A DNA stretch of 6,539 bases from DASZIT01 sp036264255 (GTDB lineage Bacteria; Actinomycetota; Acidimicrobiia; Acidimicrobiales; RAAP-2). A program made the translations under genes and the position numbers. The stretch lies in assembly GCA_036264255.1 (NCBI GenBank), contig DATARI010000217.1, positions 1 through 6,539 on the forward strand, given 5' to 3'. Below the pieces are notes generated by a model, which was not told the origin of the DNA, made no database searches, and saw only the letters and a list, made by a program, of their open reading frames with translations. This document shows positions 1-5,624 of the stretch, one piece after another. Position 1 is the stretch's first letter, and each line of letters begins with the position of its first letter.

Positions 1-2
1 GT

Positions 3-440
3 GCGGCCGAAGACGCCGCCGCCGCGGTGGTCGCCGAGATCGAGCCGGCGGCAGCGCGGTTGGCTCGCTTCGACGGGGAGGAAAAACTCTTCCGCCCCTA
101 CGCCGCCGGAGGGGTGCTCGACCATCAGGTGCTCAACTCCGCCGCCGTCTCCTACCTCGTCGCCCACGAATACACCTGCGTCCTCTGGAACAGCCTGCCC
201 CGCGACTGGGAGGATCCCAAAGGGTGGCCAGAGCGAGCATGTGCCGACGTCGCCGGCCAACCCTGGACGGTGGTCGTCCTGCACGACGTGGGCACCGGAG
301 CCATGAAGCAACTCCCCCACTTCCTCGATGCCTTAGCCGACATGGGGGCGGAGGTCCGGCCGGACTTCCCGGAGTCGTGCCTTCCCATCCGGAGAGGCCA
401 CGTCGAGCACGACTTGTCATCGTTATTGCCAACCAGCTGA
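3..440 (+). CDS. Polysaccharide (NodB-type) deacetylase, C-terminal part, 5' truncated by window edge
   Basis: The reading frame is open from base 3 to the TGA at 438-440, so the true start lies upstream of the window; the GTG at 27 is only an internal codon. The 145 visible residues look like the second half of a carbohydrate esterase family 4 (NodB homology) domain. A LFRPYAAGG segment corresponds to the RPPxG motif, CVLWNSLPRDW to the Trp/Asp motif, and VVVLHD (His codon at 282-284) to the last catalytic motif. Family members remove acetyl groups from peptidoglycan, chitin or xylan-type polymers using a metal. The metal-binding Asp-His-His residues and any signal peptide would be upstream, so activity and location cannot be judged. 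The third motif departs from the textbook form, with two alanines before the glycines. The stop is 17 bp before the VOC gene on the same strand, suggesting co-transcription. Fold assignment is fairly sure; the substrate is unknown. Confidence 0.75.
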   Translation, partial: AAEDAAAAVVAEIEPAAARLARFDGEEKLFRPYAAGGVLDHQVLNSAAVSYLVAHEYTCVLWNSLPRDWEDPKGWPERACADVAGQPWTVVVLHDVGTGAMKQLPHFLDALADMGAEVRPDFPESCLPIRRGHVEHDLSSLLPTS

Positions 441-457
441 TCAGAGTGAGCGTAAAC

Positions 458-994
458 ATGTCCACGACCACGCCCGGGCCGATGCGCCTCCACCACAACG
501 CATTCATTACGGACGATCAAGAGGCCACCCGGAAGTTCTACGAGGACGTCATCGGCATGCCCCTGGTGGCCACGTGGGCGGAGAAGGATGTTCTCTTCGG
601 GGCGGAGCGGACCTACTGCCACACCTTCTTTGCCCTGGCGGATGGGAGCGCTCTGGCCTTCTTCCAGTTTGCCGACCCCGCCGACCAGGACCTGTTCAAG
701 ACCGCCTTCGAGCCCAGTCCCTTCCGTCACATCGCCCTGGCCGTGGATGAGGATACGCAGGACCAGATCAGGAAGCGCATCGCCGAGGCCGGCATCACCG
801 CGCCCGGCACCTTCCTGCTCGAGCACGGCTACTGCGTCTCGCTCTACGTGGCCGACCCCAACGGGCTGCTCCTCGAGTTCACCGTGGACCACCCCGACGT
901 CAAGACGATCAACGAGGTGCGAAAGACCAGTGCCCGAGAGGACCTGGCCCGTTGGCTGGCGGGCGACCACACCAGCAACAACACCTACCGTTAG
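458..994 (+). CDS. VOC family (glyoxalase/dioxygenase-like) metalloprotein
   Basis: The 178-residue product has the vicinal oxygen chelate layout: one beta-alpha-beta-beta-beta module at about residues 9-72 (LHHNAFITDD, then RKFYEDVIGMPLV) and a second at about 88-145 (RHIALAVDE, then LYVADPNGLLLEF). Candidate metal ligands are His12 or His13, Gln70, His91 and Glu140, the usual H/(Q or E)/H/E pattern. The superfamily includes glyoxalase I, ring-cleaving dioxygenases, epimerases and fosfomycin-type resistance proteins; sequence alone does not choose among them. There is no signal peptide, so it is probably cytosolic. The ATG at 458 is preferred because the conserved domain begins shortly after it and a weak purine-rich stretch (444-450) precedes it. 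GTG at 446 and ATG at 482 are in-frame alternatives. It follows the deacetylase by 17 bp. The tail after residue 147 is charged and has no recognised domain. Family is confident; reaction is unknown. Confidence 0.85.
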   Translation: MSTTTPGPMRLHHNAFITDDQEATRKFYEDVIGMPLVATWAEKDVLFGAERTYCHTFFALADGSALAFFQFADPADQDLFKTAFEPSPFRHIALAVDEDTQDQIRKRIAEAGITAPGTFLLEHGYCVSLYVADPNGLLLEFTVDHPDVKTINEVRKTSAREDLARWLAGDHTSNNTYR

Positions 995-1000
995 GCCACT

Positions 1001-1029
1001 GGGGTCAGGGCGTAAGAGCCCACCCTTTT
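1001..1029 (+). terminator. Candidate rho-independent terminator after the VOC gene
   Basis: Seven bases after the VOC stop, GGGC (1008-1011) pairs with GCCC (1018-1021) around a GTAAGA loop. An outer GGG within 1001-1004 can pair with CCC (1023-1025) across a small asymmetric internal loop, and TTTT follows at 1026-1029. The stem is interrupted and the T-run is short, so the call is tentative. Position between a + strand gene end and the 3' end of a - strand tRNA makes a terminator plausible. Confidence 0.4.
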
Positions 1030-1067
1030 GGGACCACGAAGCATTGCCGAAAGTCGCCTCTGACCAG

Positions 1068-1152
1068 CGGATGGAGTGGGATTCGAACCCACGGAAACTT
1101 GCGTCTCACGGCTTTTCAAGAGCCGCGCATTCGTCCACTCTGCCATCCCTCC
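1068..1152 (-). tRNA. tRNA-Ser (anticodon UGA), class II, CCA not encoded
   Basis: Read on the - strand, the 85 bases fold as a long-variable-arm tRNA. The parts are an acceptor strand GGAGGGA (1152-1146), TG linker, D arm with GCA/TGC stem and a GAGTGGACGAA loop, anticodon stem CGGCT/AGCCG with loop CTTGAAA, variable arm GAGAC/GTTTC closed by GCAA, T arm GTGGG-TTCGAAT-CCCAC, 3' acceptor strand TCCATCC (1075-1069) and discriminator G (1068). The anticodon TGA reads serine UCN codons, chiefly UCA; the long arm and discriminator G agree with seryl-tRNA. CTG rather than CCA follows, so the end must be added by nucleotidyltransferase. The acceptor stem has one G4-A69 mismatch (1149 with 1072). 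It starts 44 bp after the pheA stop on the same strand. A TACCCT hexamer in that gap (1169-1164) could be a -10 box, but no good -35 is visible, so read-through from pheA is also possible. Confidence 0.93.
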
Positions 1153-1196
1153 GGACGCCCGTCAGGGTAGCCGCGGTGTCCCCCACCCGGCGGCGG

Positions 1197-2195
1197 TCAG
1201 CGTGAGCGGTTGGGAGTATCCGAAGGCTTCACCTGGGCCCGCAACCCGTCTATCCAGGCATCGGCTTGCGCCCAGGCCGCGTCCGCCTCCCGACGGATCG
1301 CCGGGCCGGCCGCCCCCGCCGCCGGATAGGAGCCGAGATACTTGACCCCGGCCAAATCGGCGTGCAGGTCCCGCAGGCAGTCGGCAATCACCTCGTCGGC
1401 AATGTGACCCTCGAGGTCGACGATGAAGCAGTAGTCGCCGAGCGCCTTTTTGGTCGGGCGCGACTCCAGCTTGGTCAGGTTGATATTGCGGGCGGCGAAC
1501 TGACCGAGGATGCCGTACAGACTTCCGGGATGGTCGGCGCTCTGGAAGCAGGCGATGCTGGTCCGATCGTGGCCGGTCGGCGCCGGGATGCCGTGGCGGG
1601 CGACCGACACGAACCGGGTCTGGTTCTCGGGATGGTCCTCGACGTCCTCGACCAGGATCTCCAACCCGTAGAGCGAGGCAGCCAACCGAGGAGCGATGGC
1701 GGCAGTCGGCACGCCGGTCATCGAGGGATCTCCCTCCCCGAGTAACCGGGCGGCGTCGGCTGTCGAGTTGGTTGCCACCGTTTCCGCAGTCGGCAGCTTT
1801 CCGACCAGGAATTTCCGGCACTGGGCGGTGGCCACCGGAATCGACGCCACCCTTTGGATATCGCCGAGCTTGACCCCTCGGGACGCCATGAGATGAAGAT
1901 GGATGTCGAGGACCACCTCCCGCTGGATCAGCAGGTCGTTGTCGAACACCAGGCTGTCGAGGGTGTCCCGCACCGTGCCCTCGATGGCGTTCTCGATGGG
2001 GACGAAGCCCAGGTCGACCCGTCCCTCTTGCACCGATTCGAGCACCTCGGCCAGGGAATGGAGGGTGACCAACTCGGCGGCGGCATAGTCGGGCTGGGTG
2101 AAGAGAGCCTCCTCGGTGAAGGTTCCCTGAGGCCCGAGGAACCCGATCCGCAGCTGATCGCCCGGCTTTGCGTGCTGAGATGCGTCCGAGGCCAT
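1197..2195 (-). CDS. pheA: Prephenate dehydratase (phenylalanine biosynthesis)
   Basis: This 332-residue cytosolic enzyme converts prephenate to phenylpyruvate with loss of water and CO2, the committed step to phenylalanine. The dehydratase domain spans about residues 15-200, with GPQGTFTEEAL (21-31), PIENAIEG (66-73) and the catalytic-site NQTRF (191-195, the TRF motif). An ACT regulatory domain follows at about 211-288, containing the ESRP motif (244-247) that forms the phenylalanine pocket in related enzymes, so feedback inhibition by phenylalanine is expected. There is no chorismate mutase domain, so this is the monofunctional form. An alanine-rich tail of about 40 residues extends past the ACT domain. 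The ATG at 2195 is chosen because the domain starts about 14 residues later; no Shine-Dalgarno is visible before it. It is divergent from larB, and tRNA-Ser lies 44 bp downstream. Identification is very secure. Confidence 0.96.
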   Translation of the reverse strand: MASDASQHAKPGDQLRIGFLGPQGTFTEEALFTQPDYAAAELVTLHSLAEVLESVQEGRVDLGFVPIENAIEGTVRDTLDSLVFDNDLLIQREVVLDIHLHLMASRGVKLGDIQRVASIPVATAQCRKFLVGKLPTAETVATNSTADAARLLGEGDPSMTGVPTAAIAPRLAASLYGLEILVEDVEDHPENQTRFVSVARHGIPAPTGHDRTSIACFQSADHPGSLYGILGQFAARNINLTKLESRPTKKALGDYCFIVDLEGHIADEVIADCLRDLHADLAGVKYLGSYPAAGAAGPAIRREADAAWAQADAWIDGLRAQVKPSDTPNRSR

Positions 2196-2218
2196 ACCCA
2201 GGCAGGATAGTGAACCAA
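2196..2218. promoter_or_regulatory. Very short divergent start region between pheA and larB
   Basis: Only 23 bp separate the pheA and larB start codons. On the - strand, TATCCT (2209-2204) fits an actinobacterial -10 box (TANNNT) and sits 8 bases before the pheA ATG, which would place transcription initiation at or next to the start codon (a leaderless mRNA). No convincing -35 is seen. On the + strand the same bases read AGGATA, and AGGCAGGA (2200-2207) is the only Shine-Dalgarno-like stretch before larB. The larB promoter must therefore lie inside the pheA coding sequence. All of this is inferred from sequence pattern only. Confidence 0.35.
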
Positions 2219-3007
2219 ATGGACGAACTCGCTCTGCAACGCCTGCTCGACGACGTGCGCTCCGGCGCCTGTACCCCCGACGACGCCGTCTTCCGGCTGC
2301 GGCGGCTGCCGTTCGCGGAGCTCGGATTCGCAAAAGTCGACCACCACCGCTCCATCCGCCAGGGCTTTCCCGAGGCCGTCTACGGCCAGGGGAAGACCGC
2401 CGACCAGTGCTCGGCCATCGTCGGCGAGCTCCTGGGGGGCCTCGACGCAACCGATGCCAGCCCGGTGATCCTGACGCGGGCCGACGAGGCCCAGGTCGAG
2501 CGGGTCCTCACCGACCATCCCGGGGGCAATGTCACGGTGACCGGTCTCGCCACCGGGGGTGACCAGATCCGGGGCGAGCTCGCCACCGTGGTGTGGCGAC
2601 CGGCTCCACCGAGGATGGCCCGCACCCTCATCATCACCGCCGGGACCTCGGATCTACCGGTGGCCCGCGAGTGCGAGGCCACCCTGGTGGCCCTCGGGCT
2701 GCGACCCAACTTGCTGGTCGACTGTGGGGTGGCCGGTGTCCACCGGCTGTTGGCGTCGGCCGACGAGCTGGCCGAGACCGACGCGGTCGTGGTGGTGGCC
2801 GGGATGGAGGGGGCACTGGCCAGCCTGGTCGGCGGCATCACCCCGGCGCCGGTCATCGCGGTACCGACCAGCACCGGCTACGGCGCCGGGCTCGAAGGGG
2901 TGACCGCGCTGTTGGCCATGCACGCCTCCTGCGCGGCCGGGGTCACGGTGGTCGGCATCGACAACGGGTTCGGGGCCGCCTGCGCCGTCGCCCGGACCCT
3001 GCCGTGA
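2219..3007 (+). CDS. larB: LarB, nickel-pincer cofactor biosynthesis carboxylase/hydrolase
   Basis: The 262-residue product matches LarB, which carboxylates the pyridinium ring of nicotinic acid adenine dinucleotide and hydrolyses its phosphoanhydride, the first step to the nickel-pincer nucleotide cofactor. The N-terminal LarB-specific region includes LGFAKVDHHR (35-44) and RQGFPEAVYGQGKT (47-60). From about residue 133 comes a PurE (AIR carboxylase)-like domain: TAGTSDLPVA from 140, DCGVAGVHRLL, VVAGMEGALASLVGG, PVIAVPTSTGYGA and IDNGFGAA. Cys238 in the MHASCAAG segment aligns with the cysteine reported to attack the substrate in Lactobacillus plantarum LarB. Length is close to the usual 245-260. 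ATG 2219 gives the MDEL beginning common in the family; GTG 2210 would add three residues. The stop overlaps the larC start by 4 bp (GTGA), implying translational coupling. It is probably cytosolic. Identification is secure; the client enzyme is unknown. Confidence 0.94.
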   Translation: MDELALQRLLDDVRSGACTPDDAVFRLRRLPFAELGFAKVDHHRSIRQGFPEAVYGQGKTADQCSAIVGELLGGLDATDASPVILTRADEAQVERVLTDHPGGNVTVTGLATGGDQIRGELATVVWRPAPPRMARTLIITAGTSDLPVARECEATLVALGLRPNLLVDCGVAGVHRLLASADELAETDAVVVVAGMEGALASLVGGITPAPVIAVPTSTGYGAGLEGVTALLAMHASCAAGVTVVGIDNGFGAACAVARTLP

Positions 3008-4290
3008 ACACCGACGGCGGCCCCCGCACGGTCGCCTGGTTCCACTGTTTCGCCGGCATCGCCGGGGACATGGCCCTCGGCAGCCTGCTGGACGCCGGGG
3101 CCGATTTCGACCAGGTGCTGGCCCTCCTCGAACGTCTCCCGTTCGGGGGGTGGGCCCTCGAGCGGCAGTCGGTGTTGCGGGGAGGGATCGCCGCCACCCA
3201 GGCGGTGGTGACAGTGAACGATTCGGTGGTGGTCCGCACCCACGCCCACATCGTCGGCCTGGTGGAAGAGGCCCGCCTCCCCGAGCGGGTCACCCGGCGG
3301 GCCCTCGCCACCTTCTCGGCGCTGGCCGAAGTGGAGGCCCGCCTCCACCACCGGTCGGTCGACCAGGTCCACTTCCACGAGGTCGGTGGTCACGACACCA
3401 TCGTGGACGTGGTCGGGACCATCGCCGCGCTCGAGGTCCTCGGGGTGGACGAAGTCGAATCGAGTCCGGTGGCGACCGGAATGGGGATGGTGCGCAGCGC
3501 CCACGGCATGCTGCCCAATCCAGCACCGGCGGTGGTGGCCCTATTGGAAGGGATGCCCACCTGGGGTCGCGACCTCGCCGTCGAGCTGACCACCCCCACC
3601 GGGGCGGCCCTGCTGGCCGCCTTGGCCACCGGGTTCGGGCCGATGCCGCCGATGCGGGTGACCACCAACGGGTTCGGGGCCGGAACCCGCGACCTCGACG
3701 AGCTGCCCAACCTCACCCAGGTGGTGATCGGCACCCGCATCGATCTCGCCAGCGGAGACGACTCCCCCGCCGGGGTGGAGGCGGCCAACGGGTCCGGGGC
3801 CGAATCCCACGGCGGATCCGGAGGGTCGGGTCACCCCGAGGCCGATGCCGGCCAGCCCGTCCTCCACCTGGAGGCCAACGTCGACGACGCCACCGGCGAA
3901 CAGCTGGCCCACGCGGTCAGCGAATTGCTCGAAGCGGGTGCCCACGACGCCTGGCTGTCGCCGGTGGTCATGAAGAAGGGCAGGCCCGGCACCGTGGTCC
4001 ATGTCCTCTGCGACCAGTCGGCCGGCCGACGGTTGCGCCAGGTCCTCCGGGCCGAGACCGGCACGCTCGGGGTCCGGGCCACCACCGGCGAGCGGTGGCC
4101 GGCGTCGCGCCGCTTCGACACCGTCGAGGTCGACGGAAGCCTCATCAGGATGAAGGTGAGCCCCGGCAGGGTCAAGGCCGAGCATGAGGACGTCGCCCGG
4201 GCGGCGCGGCGCAACGGCCAGACCCTGCGGGAAGTGGCCTTCCGGGCCGAGGCGGCCTGGCGCCAACGACAGGAGACACCCTCGGACTGA
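3004..4290 (+). CDS. larC: LarC, nickel insertion enzyme for the nickel-pincer cofactor, single uninterrupted ORF
   Basis: The 428-residue product matches LarC, the CTP-dependent cyclometallase that inserts nickel into the dithiolated pyridinium mononucleotide to finish the NPN cofactor. The N-terminal domain opens with WFHCFAGIAGDMALGSLLDAG and holds VHFHEVGGHDTIVD, with His123, His125 and Glu126 as likely metal-region residues, then LTTPTGAALL and NGFGAGTRD (222-230). The C-terminal domain begins at LEANVDD (289-295) and has GAHDAWLSPVVMKKGRPG (MKKGRPG at 323-329). In L. plantarum the two domains are joined by a programmed frameshift; here they are one frame, joined by a Gly/Ser/Asp-rich linker at about 248-287 that looks disordered. 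GTG 3004 is chosen because it precedes the conserved start by about 12 residues and overlaps the larB stop. It is the last gene before a convergent neighbour. LarE, which supplies sulfur, is not in the window. Identification is secure. Confidence 0.94.
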   Translation: MNTDGGPRTVAWFHCFAGIAGDMALGSLLDAGADFDQVLALLERLPFGGWALERQSVLRGGIAATQAVVTVNDSVVVRTHAHIVGLVEEARLPERVTRRALATFSALAEVEARLHHRSVDQVHFHEVGGHDTIVDVVGTIAALEVLGVDEVESSPVATGMGMVRSAHGMLPNPAPAVVALLEGMPTWGRDLAVELTTPTGAALLAALATGFGPMPPMRVTTNGFGAGTRDLDELPNLTQVVIGTRIDLASGDDSPAGVEAANGSGAESHGGSGGSGHPEADAGQPVLHLEANVDDATGEQLAHAVSELLEAGAHDAWLSPVVMKKGRPGTVVHVLCDQSAGRRLRQVLRAETGTLGVRATTGERWPASRRFDTVEVDGSLIRMKVSPGRVKAEHEDVARAARRNGQTLREVAFRAEAAWRQRQETPSD

Positions 4291-4291
4291 G

Positions 4292-4318
4292 CCCGGTGCT
4301 TCGGGGTTGCATGCCGGG
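4292..4318. terminator. Candidate hairpin between convergent larC and HNH genes
   Basis: Directly after the larC stop, CCCGG (4292-4296) pairs with CCGGG (4314-4318), extended inward by TGC (4297-4299) with GCA (4309-4311) across a two-base bulge. The structure sits in the 35-bp gap where two genes converge, so it could terminate transcripts from both sides. No T-run follows on either strand, so intrinsic termination is uncertain. Confidence 0.35.
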
Positions 4319-4325
4319 GGACGAG

Positions 4326-5531
4326 TCAGCCCGACGGGCCGGCAGCCACCCGGTCATGACTGGCGACCGGTGGCGGTTGCCACTCCCACTGGTCCTTCAC
4401 CCGGAGGAGCCGGTAGCGCTGGTGGGTCTTGAGGTAGTGATGCCAGTGGCACAGCCGGGCCAGGTTGGCGAGGGAGGTCGGACCGCCGTCGGTGAAGGGC
4501 AGCACGTGGTCGATCTCCAGCCCCTCCCGCACGTCGCAGCCCGGGACCACACAGATCGGGTCACGCTCGAGGAGGGCGGTGCGGATGGCGCCCGGGATGG
4601 TGCGGCCGGCGTGGGCCACCGAGGTGACGTCCACCCCGTCGGTGACCAGCACGCTGAGGATCGAGTCGGCCGCCAACCGACGGGCGACGTCGACCGGGAT
4701 GGGGCCGATCCCCGGAATTTCGCAGATCTCCCCCGGCTCCAGATGACCGCGCAGCAACGCCTCGTGGTCGACCCGGACATGGACCATGGTCGCCGGGCCC
4801 GACGAGGAGCCGGCTGGCCCGCTCTCGGGATCCGGCCGGCAAGCCAACCCGACCAGGGCGTCGGCCGCCAGCGCCCGGGCCGGCTCTTCGCACCCGGCCC
4901 GCCGGGCATCGGCCGCCAGCCGGCGGGTCTCCGCCTTGATCGCCGCCGCCAGCCGCGCCCCCGCATCGGCGGTGACCCGGGCGTCGAACCGGACGGCACC
5001 TTCCTCATCGGTCCAGTGATGGAGGTAGCGGGCCCGCCGGATCTGCTCGTAGGCCTGGCTCTGATCGATGCCCGCCGCTCGCACCCGGCGGCAGCGGAGT
5101 CGGAGGACGTTCAGCGGCTGTTTGTTGGCGGCGTCCACCAGTTCCTGCTCGGCGTCCGGCTGGATCATGGCCGCCCCGGCGATCTCTTTGACCTGGGTCT
5201 CCGACAGCCGCCCGTTGCGCATGGCATCGTCGGTGGCGGGAAGGGAGCCGAGGTTCCGGGCCGCCTTCAGGGCATTGATGGCCGGGCCGAGTCCGGAACC
5301 GGTCGCCTGGGCAACGTGGGCCGCCGCCGAGCGGTGCCCCTCCCGCCGCCAGACATTGGACGACTCCACCCGGCGGGCGGAGAGCAGCTTGCCTCCGGCG
5401 GCCAGCTTCTCGATCTCGGCGAACCCGGCCAGCATGCGGGCGGCGTCAGCGCCGTTCAATCGCTCGGGGTCGTAGTCGGCCAGGCCCTTCCGCAGCTGGT
5501 CGGCCACCCGTTCCAACAGGTTCAGATTCAT
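4326..5531 (-). CDS. DUF222 / 13E12-type HNH endonuclease domain protein
   Basis: The 401-residue product has an N-terminal helical DUF222 (13E12 repeat) region, roughly residues 20-300, followed by a C-terminal HNH nuclease domain at about 320-375. The HNH core is visible as EIDHVLPFTDGG with Asp341 and His342, Asn356 in SLANLARL, and His365. Cys327, Cys332, Cys361 and His364 form a likely structural zinc site. All expected catalytic and zinc residues are present, so it is probably an active metal-dependent nuclease, although the cellular role of this abundant actinobacterial family is not established; DNA repair, genome defence and mobile-element links have all been suggested. There is no signal peptide or membrane segment. 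The ATG at 5531 gives a normal DUF222 beginning; no clear Shine-Dalgarno precedes it. It converges with larC across 35 bp and lies 93 bp downstream of the reductase gene. Members often occur in many paralogous copies per genome. Confidence 0.9.
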   Translation of the reverse strand: MNLNLLERVADQLRKGLADYDPERLNGADAARMLAGFAEIEKLAAGGKLLSARRVESSNVWRREGHRSAAAHVAQATGSGLGPAINALKAARNLGSLPATDDAMRNGRLSETQVKEIAGAAMIQPDAEQELVDAANKQPLNVLRLRCRRVRAAGIDQSQAYEQIRRARYLHHWTDEEGAVRFDARVTADAGARLAAAIKAETRRLAADARRAGCEEPARALAADALVGLACRPDPESGPAGSSSGPATMVHVRVDHEALLRGHLEPGEICEIPGIGPIPVDVARRLAADSILSVLVTDGVDVTSVAHAGRTIPGAIRTALLERDPICVVPGCDVREGLEIDHVLPFTDGGPTSLANLARLCHWHHYLKTHQRYRLLRVKDQWEWQPPPVASHDRVAAGPSG

Positions 5532-5586
5532 GGGTCCAGGCTGACAGGCGGGTGTGACGCGATGGCCGGAGCCGGGTGACGCCGAT

Positions 5587-5606
5587 CGCCGGCCGGGTGA
5601 CCGGCG
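5587..5606 (-). terminator. Weak GC hairpin downstream of the reductase gene
   Basis: In the 93-bp space between the reductase stop and the HNH start, CGCCGG (5587-5592) and CCGGCG (5601-5606) can form a six-pair stem with an eight-base loop. It lies 18 bases past the reductase stop on the - strand. There is no following T-run, and such short GC palindromes are common at this base composition, so it may be accidental. Confidence 0.2.
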
Positions 5607-5624
5607 GGCGGCGGCCCTCCTCCG

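Noticed and set aside
152..970. 272-codon - strand frame opposite the deacetylase and VOC genes
   Set aside because: No recognisable domain, and it spans the junction of two well-supported + strand genes.
1162..2355. 397-codon open frame on the - strand overlapping pheA in another frame
   Set aside because: It is Arg/Gly/Pro-rich with no family resemblance, while the pheA frame contains every prephenate dehydratase and ACT motif.
3720..3870. Possible frameshift between LarC N- and C-terminal parts, as in L. plantarum
   Set aside because: The frame runs without a break from 3004 to 4290 and both conserved halves lie in it, so no recoding is needed.
3150..4187. 345-codon + strand frame inside larC
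   Set aside because: Composition is almost entirely Arg, Gly and Pro, the typical shifted-frame shadow of a GC-rich gene; larC itself is unmistakable.
4296..5579. 427-codon open frame on the + strand, antisense to the HNH gene
   Set aside because: The - strand frame encodes clear DUF222 and HNH motifs; the + product is low-complexity, Gly/Arg/Val-rich and has no recognisable domain. Long antisense frames are expected at this GC content.
4291..5624. HNH gene as part of a mobile element or intron-homing unit
   Set aside because: No terminal inverted repeats, target duplication, transposase, intron or intein boundary could be seen around it, and base composition does not stand out.
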